This document shows positions 27,544 through 34,779 of a DNA stretch of 64,000 bases, one piece after another. Every line of letters starts with the position of its first letter. The first letter of the stretch is position 1. This DNA is from Advenella incenata (lineage in GTDB: Bacteria > Pseudomonadota > Gammaproteobacteria > Burkholderiales > Burkholderiaceae_B). The translations under genes were made by a program, and so were the position numbers. The notes under the pieces are model-generated. The model was not told where the DNA came from, did no database searches, and worked only from the letters and a program-made list of their open reading frames with translations. Location of the stretch: positions 2,158,234 to 2,222,233 of the forward strand of contig NZ_SHKO01000001.1 in the NCBI RefSeq assembly GCF_004217095.1. The letters run 5' to 3'.

Positions 27544-27680
27544 GGCCCGTTGCTTCTCTCATGACAGACCGGCATCTGTCAACTCAAGGCTGAATCCGGC
27601 ATGTATCGCCGCTTCGGGCCGGAAGGATGACGCTTCGTCAATCATCCGCTGTGTGCAGCGCGGATACTTCAGGACTCCCA

Positions 27681-28820
27681 ATGGCAACGAAACTCACAGA
27701 CGCTTACGATCTTCTTGCCACATCCGTTTTACTGGTAGATGACGATGGACGTCTTCTGCATATTAATAGTGCCGCGCAGGACCTGCTCGAGCGATCGCTC
27801 AAATCTCTGGAAAGATCGGCTGCTGTTGATCTGTTTACCGATGCCGAAGCCTTCAACAAGGCGCTCGATTACGTATCGGGCAGAAAGCTCTCAAGCGTGC
27901 GACTGACGTTGACCTTGCGCAAGGCCCTGGAAAACGTGCCTGCCAATGTGACGTTGACCCGACTGGAGGCCATGCCGTGGCGCATATTGATTGAAATACG
28001 AGAGTTCGAACAGCATGCACTGGCCGAGCGCAATGAGCGGCTGTTTCACGAAATCGAGATCTACAAAGATACTTTTCGCAACCTGGCGCACGAAGTCAAA
28101 AACCCGCTGGGTGGCTTGCGTGGTGCAGCTCAGTTGCTGGAGATGGAGCTGCAGGATCCGGCGCTCAAGGAATATACTCAGGTCATTATTGATGAAGCCG
28201 ATCGTTTGCAGGGTCTGGTGGATCGCCTGATCCGCCCGAGCCAGTCCCAGTTGTCCCTGTCTGTGATCAATATCCATGAGGTGTGCGAACGGGTGCATGC
28301 ACTGATTAAGGCAGAGTATCAGGATCGCATCACCATTGTGAAAGATTACGATGCGTCGGTGCCGGATATGAAGGCCGATATGGCCAAACTGGTGCAGGCT
28401 TACCTCAATCTGGCGCGCAACGCCGCGCAGTCGCTGCTTGGCGACACTGCAGCGCGATCGCCGTCCGACAAGGGGCACGAGGCATCTGAAGGCAATGGGT
28501 ATATTGAACGCACCGACGATAGCCTGGAGCATGTTGGGCCGCTGCTGACGCTGCGTACTCGCATACTGAATAAATTTTATCTGCTCAATAAAGTGCACCG
28601 CCTGGTGGTCGTGGTCTCTGTCGTGGATAACGGCGCAGGCGTGCCAAAACAATTGAAAGACCGGGTTTTCCACCCTCTGGTCACCGGCCGCGCAGAGGGC
28701 ACCGGGTTGGGCCTGAGCCTGGCCCAGGAGCTGGTGCATCAGCACGGCGGAATTATCGAATTTGATTCAGAACCGGGTCATACCGAGTTCAGAATGTTGT
28801 TACCGTTGGAGCAAGTATGA
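27681..28820 (+). CDS. glnL: nitrogen regulation sensor kinase NtrB
   Basis: NtrB phosphorylates and dephosphorylates NtrC under control of PII protein. It is soluble: a PAS domain (about 5-110; SVLLVDDDGRLLHINSAAQ), the dimerisation/phosphoacceptor helix with RNLAHEVKNPLGGLRGAAQL (His137), and the ATPase domain with NLARNAAQ, VVDNGAGVP and GTGLGLSLAQELV. A non-conserved hydrophilic insert of about 30 residues (from LLGDTAARS to SLEHVGPL) follows the N-box. The start ATG 27681 yields MATKLTDAYD; the ORF extends to 27627 but that part is not family-like. It overlaps ntrC by ATGA. Confidence 0.92.
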   Translation: MATKLTDAYDLLATSVLLVDDDGRLLHINSAAQDLLERSLKSLERSAAVDLFTDAEAFNKALDYVSGRKLSSVRLTLTLRKALENVPANVTLTRLEAMPWRILIEIREFEQHALAERNERLFHEIEIYKDTFRNLAHEVKNPLGGLRGAAQLLEMELQDPALKEYTQVIIDEADRLQGLVDRLIRPSQSQLSLSVINIHEVCERVHALIKAEYQDRITIVKDYDASVPDMKADMAKLVQAYLNLARNAAQSLLGDTAARSPSDKGHEASEGNGYIERTDDSLEHVGPLLTLRTRILNKFYLLNKVHRLVVVVSVVDNGAGVPKQLKDRVFHPLVTGRAEGTGLGLSLAQELVHQHGGIIEFDSEPGHTEFRMLLPLEQV

Positions 28821-30382
28821 AAACAATCTGGATTGTCGACGACGATCAGGCCATTCGCTGGGTGTTGGACAAGGCGCTGCAGCGCGCCGGGATGGCACCG
28901 ACCTGTTTTGAGCGGGCCAGAGACGTGCTCGATGCGTTGCAAACGGAACGACCCGATGTACTGGTTACGGATATTCGCATGCCGGATATGTCGGGGATTG
29001 ATCTGCTCAAGGCGATCAAACAGCGGGCGGCAGATTTGCCGGTTATTGTGATGACAGCCTATACCGATCTGGATAGTACGGTGACGGCTTTTCATGAAGG
29101 CGCGTTTGACTATCTGGTCAAGCCGTTTGATGTGAATGAAGCGGTGGCGCTGATTGAGCGGGCCTACGAACATGGCCGTGAAAACGCGGGACATGCAGCC
29201 GAACAATCTGTCCTGGCGCCGGCGCTGGCCGCCGATTACGACAAGATGATGACCCAATCGTCATCCAGGCAGATGCAGGAAATTTTTCGCGCCATTGGCC
29301 GCCTGGCGCCGTCCAAGGTTACCGTGCTGATTACGGGTGAATCCGGTACCGGCAAGGAATTGATTGCCCGCGCAGTGCACAAGCATGGCACACGGGCGGG
29401 GAAACCTTTTGTGGCGCTGAATGCGGCGGCCATTCCCCGTGACCTGCTTGAAGCGGAACTGTTCGGGCATGAGCGCGGTTCGTTTACCGGCGCCAGCGCA
29501 CAGCGCCGTGGTCGCTTTGAAGAGGCCAATGGTGGAACGCTGTTCCTTGATGAAATCGGCGACATGCCGCTGGAGTTGCAAACTCGTCTTCTACGAGTGC
29601 TGGCCGAAGGCAATTTCTACAGAATCGGTGGTTCACAACCAGTGAGTGTGGACGTACGCATTATTGCGGCGACCCATCAGCCGCTAGAGGTGCGGGTCGA
29701 GCAGGGTACCTTTCGTGAAGATCTGTTCCATCGCCTGAATGTCATCCGCTTGCGGGTGCCGCCATTGCGTGAGCGCCGGGAGGATATCGGTCAACTGGCA
29801 GGGCATTTTCTGAAGGTTGCAGCCAGCAGTCTGGGCGTGGCGCCCAAGCAATTGAGCCCTGAGGCGCTGGACATTCTCCAGCAGTTCGATTTTCCGGGCA
29901 ATGTACGCCAACTCGAGAACTTTTGTCATTGGCTTACTGTCATGTCGCCGGCGCAGCGGATCGATAGGAACGACCTGCCGCCTGAGCTTATGGCAAGCCT
30001 GAGTTTTTCTCCTGGAACGGAGCGGGCCTCTGATGGCGTGGCACCGACGGCTGGCGCAGTCGGTGGCGCCTCTGATACGGCGGCGCATTGGTTTTCTGCG
30101 CCGACTGCAGCAGCCACAGGTCATGTGCCCCATATGCCGCAACCGGGGGCCGACAACAGTCAGCAGAACTGGCTGGACAAACTGGGGCTTGAGGTTCAGC
30201 AACGCCTGCAAAGCAATGAGAAAGACATCATGACGCATCTGACGCAGGAGTTCGAGCGGATTGTGCTGACCACAACGCTGGAGAATTGCCGGGGGCGACG
30301 TATTGACGCGGCGGCCCGGCTGGGCATTGGTCGCAACACGGTGACGCGCAAGCTCAAGGAACTGGGAATAGAGAACCTCTGA
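28817..30382 (+). CDS. glnG: nitrogen regulation response regulator NtrC
   Basis: NtrC-P activates sigma-54 promoters under nitrogen limitation. The receiver domain (about 1-120) has IVDDDQAIR, phosphoacceptor Asp52 in VTDIRMPD, and KPFD. The AAA+ domain has Walker A GESGTGKELIARA, the sigma-54 contact loop GSFTGA (a common variant of GAFTGA), LFLDEIGDM and RLNVIRLRVPPLRER. The C-terminal Fis-type helix-turn-helix is RRIDAAARLGIGRNTVTRKL. A low-complexity Ala/Gly/Pro-rich linker (about 395-450) separates the last two. It should act at the boxes upstream of glnA. Confidence 0.95.
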   Translation: MKTIWIVDDDQAIRWVLDKALQRAGMAPTCFERARDVLDALQTERPDVLVTDIRMPDMSGIDLLKAIKQRAADLPVIVMTAYTDLDSTVTAFHEGAFDYLVKPFDVNEAVALIERAYEHGRENAGHAAEQSVLAPALAADYDKMMTQSSSRQMQEIFRAIGRLAPSKVTVLITGESGTGKELIARAVHKHGTRAGKPFVALNAAAIPRDLLEAELFGHERGSFTGASAQRRGRFEEANGGTLFLDEIGDMPLELQTRLLRVLAEGNFYRIGGSQPVSVDVRIIAATHQPLEVRVEQGTFREDLFHRLNVIRLRVPPLRERREDIGQLAGHFLKVAASSLGVAPKQLSPEALDILQQFDFPGNVRQLENFCHWLTVMSPAQRIDRNDLPPELMASLSFSPGTERASDGVAPTAGAVGGASDTAAHWFSAPTAAATGHVPHMPQPGADNSQQNWLDKLGLEVQQRLQSNEKDIMTHLTQEFERIVLTTTLENCRGRRIDAAARLGIGRNTVTRKLKELGIENL

Positions 30383-30393
30383 TCATCGGTGTG

Positions 30394-30429
30394 GCAGTAG
30401 TGCGGCCGCTTCAACTGCCGGTCTACTGC
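30394..30429. terminator. possible bidirectional terminator between ntrC and fbpC
   Basis: GCAGTAG (30394-30400) pairs with CTACTGC (30423-30429), with a GGC/GCC pair possible inside the 22-base loop. It sits in the 54-base gap between convergent stops, where a shared terminator is expected. No strong T-run is present on either side. Confidence 0.35.
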
Positions 30430-30436
30430 AGCTTTG

Positions 30437-31138
30437 CTATTGAGTTGGCGTCTTGTCCATGCGACGCCAGGCCTGCAGCTTGCCATCTTTCATTGTGCCG
30501 ATATGATCGGCAATGGCTTCGGCTTCTTCCAGATTGTGTGTCACCAGAATGGCGCTGATGCCACTGTGCTTCAAAATGCTGCGCACTTCTACAACCAGTT
30601 GCCGGCGAATTTCCGTATCCAGATTGGAAAAGGCTTCGTCCAGCAACAGCAGTTTGGGTGAGGGCGCCAGTGAGCGCACCAGTGCAATGCGCTGTTGCTG
30701 GCCACCGGACAGTTCGTGCGGGTAGCGGTCACGCAGATCAGCCAGGCGTACCAGTTCCAGCAATTCATCCACACGCTGTCTGCGTGCTTGTTGGGTTTGC
30801 TTTCGCAGGCCGAACGCGACATTTTGTTCAATCGTCAGATGCGGAAACAGGGCATAATCCTGGAACATCATGCCAATGCGGCGATGTTCCGGTTCGACCA
30901 TGCGGTCAGGTTCGGCAATGACCTGACCGTCCAGCAGAATCTGTCCTGCGTACACCGGCTCGAATCCGGCAATGGCGCGCAGGACCGTGGTTTTGCCGCA
31001 GCCGGACGGGCCTAGCAGGCAAACGATCTCACCCGCAGGCACCTGCATGGTGTAGCCGTCGACCACTACCTTCATCCGGCGGTCCTGTTTGTAGCCCAGC
31101 CGGATATCGTTGATTTGCAAAATGGGTGTTGCGTGCAT
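30437..31138 (-). CDS. fbpC: ferric iron ABC transporter ATP-binding protein
   Basis: This is the ATPase of the FbpABC-type transporter. It has Walker A GPSGCGKTT, LSGGQQQRIALVRSL, Walker B LLLLDEAFSNLD and ILVTHN. The 233 residues contain the core ATPase and only a short tail, so it lacks the C-terminal regulatory domain of longer FbpC proteins (about 350 residues). Its start overlaps the fbpB stop by one base (TGATG). The substrate assignment rests on the binding protein and the Fur box in the same operon. Confidence 0.85.
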   Translation of the reverse strand: MHATPILQINDIRLGYKQDRRMKVVVDGYTMQVPAGEIVCLLGPSGCGKTTVLRAIAGFEPVYAGQILLDGQVIAEPDRMVEPEHRRIGMMFQDYALFPHLTIEQNVAFGLRKQTQQARRQRVDELLELVRLADLRDRYPHELSGGQQQRIALVRSLAPSPKLLLLDEAFSNLDTEIRRQLVVEVRSILKHSGISAILVTHNLEEAEAIADHIGTMKDGKLQAWRRMDKTPTQ

Positions 31139-32802
31139 CAGTAATTTGCCTTCAATTGGGTGCGGGCCAGCAAGATTACCGGGATCAGCCCGGCAAATAC
31201 AATAATCAGGGCGGCAATTGCCCCCTCGTCATAGGTGCCACGTGCAGCCTCGGCATAAAGCCAGGTCGACAGCGTTTCAAAATTGAGCGGGCGCAGCAAC
31301 AGGGTGGCCGACAATTCTTTCATGGCATCCACAAAAATCAGCAGCGCCGCTGCGCCCAGCGCCGGACGCAGCAGCGGAAAGTGAACCCGCAGGAAGCTGC
31401 GAAAGGCAGTGTGTCCCAGACTGCGCGAGGCCTGTTCCAGCGAAGGGGGAATTCGCGCCAGGCCCGATTCAATACTGCCAACCGAAATGGCCATAAAGCG
31501 CAGGGTATAGGCGCAGACGATGCCGCCTGCCGAGCCCATGATATAGAGCTGCGGCGGGATGCCTGCCAGCGCGGTCATGGCGCCTGAAATGAGCCGGTCA
31601 AACCACGAATACGGAATCAACAAGCCCGTTGCCAGGACGGTGCCGGGAATGGCATACCCCAGGCTACTACAACGGGCAAGCAGGCGTGCGGTGCCGCTGC
31701 GTGCATGACGTGCAGACCAGGCAATAATCAACCCGCAGCAGATGGTGACGACAGTGGCTGCCAGCGATACGGATACTGTGTTATATGTGGCCCTGAGCAG
31801 CTCCATTGATACCGCTTGCAGCGACGAAAGGCGCTTGATTGATTCGTTCACCAGAAACCAGAAGGGGATAATAAAGCCGGTAATGATGGGGAACCAACCC
31901 AACAGCATGGCCACAAGAGCAGCAATGCCGCGCAGTTGCACCGGTTGTATCGGGTGCATGCGCTGAGTGATGGCGTAGCGTTGGCGGCGCCGCGCATAGC
32001 GCTCCATGTAAATCAGCAGCGTGACCACGGCCAGCATGACAATCGCAATTTGCGCTGCACCCTGCAGATTGGAGCGGGTGATCCACGTGGTATAAATGGA
32101 GATGGTCATGGTCTGGATGCCGAGAAATTCCGAGGCTCCCACATCGTTCAGGGTTTCCAGCAGCACCAGGCTCAAGCCCACCGCCATGGCCGGACGAGCC
32201 AGTGGCACCACCACGCGCCAGAAGGCTTCGCGACGCGAACATCCCAGTGTCCTGGCCGCTTCCAGCAGGCTGGCGGCCTGCGTCATGAACATGACCCGGA
32301 CACTTAAATAGACATACGGATACAGCACCAGCCCCAGCAAAATGATGGCCCCAGCCATGGAGCGCAAGTCGGGTAGCCGGAATTGGCGTGGCGAGTCGTA
32401 GCCCAGCAGGTCACGGATCAGGCTTTGTATCGGTCCCAGTGGATGCAGCACATCCAGATAAGCAAACGCCATGATGTACGTGGGCACGGCCAGGGGCAAC
32501 AGCAAGCCCCAGGTGACTAGCCGGCGGGTAGGAAACAGATAGGCGGTAGTCAGCCAGGCGCTGCCACCGCCGATCAGTGCGCTCAGGATACCCACACCCA
32601 ACAACAAGAGCACGGTGTTCGACAATGAAACCGGGAGCACATTGTGCAACAGGTTCAGCCAGTGACCAGTATCGCCGGACAGCGCCAGCGCAGTCAACAC
32701 CAGTACCGGCGCAAGTACGCACAATGCCAGAGCGGCAGCTATCCACTGGCTCGGAGGCCAGCGACGGGTAGCGGACAAGGCGGCAGAAGAGGGGGAGACC
32801 AT
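31138..32802 (-). CDS. fbpB: ferric iron ABC transporter permease (fused two-half type)
   Basis: The permease has two homologous halves, each with about six membrane helices, the FbpB/SfuB arrangement. ATPase-contact (EAA) loops are visible in each half: EAARTLGCSRREAFWRVVVPL and, near the end, EQASRSLGHTAFRSFLRVHFP (both read in slightly longer conserved segments). ATG 32802 gives MVSPSSAALSATRR followed by the first helix. The open frame extends to a TTG at 32859, but that lies inside a hairpin/T-run region. It is 138 bases from fbpA, unlike the one-base overlap with fbpC. Confidence 0.88.
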   Translation of the reverse strand: MVSPSSAALSATRRWPPSQWIAAALALCVLAPVLVLTALALSGDTGHWLNLLHNVLPVSLSNTVLLLLGVGILSALIGGGSAWLTTAYLFPTRRLVTWGLLLPLAVPTYIMAFAYLDVLHPLGPIQSLIRDLLGYDSPRQFRLPDLRSMAGAIILLGLVLYPYVYLSVRVMFMTQAASLLEAARTLGCSRREAFWRVVVPLARPAMAVGLSLVLLETLNDVGASEFLGIQTMTISIYTTWITRSNLQGAAQIAIVMLAVVTLLIYMERYARRRQRYAITQRMHPIQPVQLRGIAALVAMLLGWFPIITGFIIPFWFLVNESIKRLSSLQAVSMELLRATYNTVSVSLAATVVTICCGLIIAWSARHARSGTARLLARCSSLGYAIPGTVLATGLLIPYSWFDRLISGAMTALAGIPPQLYIMGSAGGIVCAYTLRFMAISVGSIESGLARIPPSLEQASRSLGHTAFRSFLRVHFPLLRPALGAAALLIFVDAMKELSATLLLRPLNFETLSTWLYAEAARGTYDEGAIAALIIVFAGLIPVILLARTQLKANY

Positions 32803-32850
32803 ACCGAGTTTACCAAACGCATGCGGCGGGCTTGATGCCCGCCAGACAGC

Positions 32851-32921
32851 AAAATACAAAAAGGAGAACGGTTGATCGACTGTGGTTGACGCCTGACACG
32901 ACTGCCAGGCTTTCCGTTCTC
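32851..32921 (-). terminator. attenuator-like hairpin between fbpA and fbpB
   Basis: On the minus strand, GAGAACGG and CCGTTCTC (plus coordinates 32914-32921 and 32864-32871) form an outer 8-bp stem. Inside it, GCCTGGCA/TGTCAGGC (32903-32910, 32891-32898) forms a second 8-bp stem with one G-T pair. The minus strand then reads CTCCTTTTTGTATTTT, a terminator-like T-run. Partial termination here would make more binding protein than permease. Confidence 0.6.
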
Positions 32922-32940
32922 GGAGCGCAATAAGCGATAG

Positions 32941-33972
32941 TTATTGATCGAACCCGACCTGGTCAACCAGTTCGCTGGCTTGCTTGCGGTGCTTGGCAAT
33001 GTCCGCTAACGGCAGGGTATCGGCTTTCAATGTGCCGAAGCTGGCTACCGTCGGATCCAGTTGTACGCCCTGGCGTACCGGGTATTCGTAATTGGCACTG
33101 GCATACAGACCCTGCGCTTTTTCCGAAGCCAGGTATTCCAGCAGTTTGACTGCATTGTCCTTGTTGGCTGAGTGTTTGGCGATGGCTGCGCCGCTCACGT
33201 TGACATGGGTGCCACCGTCTTTGCTACCAGCAAAGGTTGGCAAAATAACTTTGATTGCATTGCCCCATTTATATTGGTCCGAATCGGGTTTTGCATTGCG
33301 CATCTGGCCGACGTAGTAAGAATTGGCAATACCGATATCGCATATCCCGCCAAGAATGTCTTTGGCAACGTCACGGTCGCCGCCGGCTGCCTTGCGGCCC
33401 AGGTTGGCCTTGACGCCTTTGAGCCAGGCCTGCGCTTTTTCGGCGCCGTCATGGGCAATGATCGCAGCAAACAGGCTGGTATTGTATGGATGCTGGCCCG
33501 AGCGGATACATACCTTGCCTTTCCACTTGGGATCGGCCAGTTCTTCATAAGTAAACTTGTCCAGGTTCAGGTCTTTTGCGGCATACAGCACCCGGGCCCG
33601 TGTCGACAGTGCAAACCACTGGTCGCCCGGATCACGCAAACTGGCCGGAATAGCCTGGGTCAGCGCGTCCGATTGCACCGGTTGGGTGATGCCGGCAGTC
33701 ACCAGATCAATCAGGTTGCCATAATCGACCATCATGAGCAGGTCGGCAGGTGAACGCTCACCTTCGCTCTTTACACGCTCGGCCAGGCCGTCTTTCATGA
33801 AAACCGTATTGGTCTTGATGCCGGTTTCCTTGGTGAAATTGTCCAGAATGGGTTGAATCAGCTTGGGTTCGCGCGTCGTGTAGATGTTGACTTCACCCGC
33901 AGCATAGGCCTGAGCGCCACAAAGAACACCTGCGCATGTGAGCGCCTGAGTAAGGATAGAAAGAGATTTCAT
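32941..33972 (-). CDS. fbpA: periplasmic ferric-iron-binding protein
   Basis: This is the solute-binding component of the ferric ABC transporter. The signal peptide is MKSLSILTQALTCAGVLCGA ending AYA-AG, followed by EVNIYTTREPKLIQP (the opening strand of this class). The GIANSYYVGQMR segment contains the tandem tyrosines that bind Fe3+ in FbpA proteins. DVAKDILGGICDIGIANS and HVNVSGAAIAKHS are also family-like. The length is 343 residues. It is the first gene of fbpABC, with a Fur-box match about 100 bases upstream. Confidence 0.92.
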   Translation of the reverse strand: MKSLSILTQALTCAGVLCGAQAYAAGEVNIYTTREPKLIQPILDNFTKETGIKTNTVFMKDGLAERVKSEGERSPADLLMMVDYGNLIDLVTAGITQPVQSDALTQAIPASLRDPGDQWFALSTRARVLYAAKDLNLDKFTYEELADPKWKGKVCIRSGQHPYNTSLFAAIIAHDGAEKAQAWLKGVKANLGRKAAGGDRDVAKDILGGICDIGIANSYYVGQMRNAKPDSDQYKWGNAIKVILPTFAGSKDGGTHVNVSGAAIAKHSANKDNAVKLLEYLASEKAQGLYASANYEYPVRQGVQLDPTVASFGTLKADTLPLADIAKHRKQASELVDQVGFDQ

Positions 33973-34030
33973 GACTGCCTTTAATTAATGTGAGAATAAA
34001 TCCAACCGGACCATTCGTTGCGGTTAATCG

Positions 34031-34060
34031 GATATCGTCAGATATCGTCGGATATTGGCA
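34031..34060. repeat. three tandem 10-base repeats upstream of fbpA
   Basis: GATATCGTCA, GATATCGTCG and GATATTGGCA follow each other directly. The first two differ only at the last base; the third diverges after GATAT. The 10-base period equals one helical turn, so a regulator could bind all copies on one face, but in this position it would be in the fbpA leader. Confidence 0.45.
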
Positions 34061-34074
34061 AATCGAATGTTGCT

Positions 34075-34093
34075 GACAATAAGAATGATTTTC
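34075..34093 (-). promoter_or_regulatory. Fur box upstream of fbpABC
   Basis: GACAATAAGAATGATTTTC matches 14 of 19 positions of the Fur consensus GATAATGATAATCATTATC. It lies 102 bases upstream of the start of fbpA, whose operon encodes a ferric transporter, so repression by Fur under iron sufficiency is expected. The match was counted by eye. Confidence 0.68.
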
Positions 34094-34379
34094 ACTATAT
34101 TACTTCAGCAAAATTTCAGCTACGAAATAAATCAATTTTTTTTCTAAAATTTTGCCAAAAAAGCAAAAAATGCGACGCGTGTTGACCTGGCCGTCAGGTT
34201 TTGCTTGTTACGTTAGTCTTGATACAGGCACAAGGGTGCAGACATGCATCGCCCGCTGTGGGGTTCTGCAACGTGAAATTGGGTGGTCTGCGCCTGCCAG
34301 CACACGATTTTTTTTTGGCCGAAAGTGTATATACTATTGTTATTGCCTATAGTAAACGCCTCGTTCATTGGAGAATCTC

Positions 34380-34766
34380 ATGACCAAACAAGTCATTCAG
34401 ACAGACAAAGCCCCCAACGCCATCGGCCCATATTCCCAGGCAGTCGTTGCACCCGCGGGCAGCACCGTCTATCTTTCCGGCCAAATCGGCCTGGATCCGG
34501 CCACCGGTGACCTGGTTTCTGAACAGGTCGAAGAACAGGTTCGGCAGGCATTCAACAATATGAGCGCAGTCATTCATGCAGCCGGCGGCTCATTGCACAG
34601 TATTGTGAAACTTACCTTGTTTCTGACCGACCTGGCCGACTTTGGCATCGCAAACACGGTAATGTCGGAATTGATCCCCGAGCCGTTTCCCGCCCGCTCG
34701 ACCGTTCAAGTGGCCGCCTTGCCCAAAGGCGCTCTGTTCGAGGTAGAGGCTATCATCGTCGTCTGA
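34380..34766 (+). CDS. ridA: RidA-family reactive imine/enamine deaminase
   Basis: RidA hydrolyses reactive 2-aminoacrylate and related enamines/imines released by PLP enzymes. The family motifs are complete: APNAIGPYSQAV, VYLSGQIGLDP, EEQVRQAFNNMSAV, FPARSTVQVAALPKGALFEVE with the substrate Arg in PARST. The 128-residue length is typical. ATG 34380 has TTGGAG upstream. It is 13 bases before recG, so the pair is probably co-transcribed. Confidence 0.95.
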   Translation: MTKQVIQTDKAPNAIGPYSQAVVAPAGSTVYLSGQIGLDPATGDLVSEQVEEQVRQAFNNMSAVIHAAGGSLHSIVKLTLFLTDLADFGIANTVMSELIPEPFPARSTVQVAALPKGALFEVEAIIVV

Positions 34767-34779
34767 CCATCTGGTTGCC

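Larger units (their letters stand above)
33973..34379. other. 407-base divergent intergenic region (fbpA / ridA)
   Basis: No gene is supported. The region contains three GATAT-starting 10-base repeats (34031-34060), a Fur box (34075-34093) and a very A/T-rich stretch around 34095-34170 that includes TTTTGC/GCAAAA arms (34150-34155, 34163-34168). The fbpA promoter must lie near the Fur box. The ridA promoter is probably near TATACT at about 34329, with no good -35 match. Confidence 0.5.

Noticed and set aside
27891-28745. Minus-strand open frame of 284 codons opposite ntrB
   Set aside because: Antisense shadow; the translation has no recognisable domain, while ntrB is intact.
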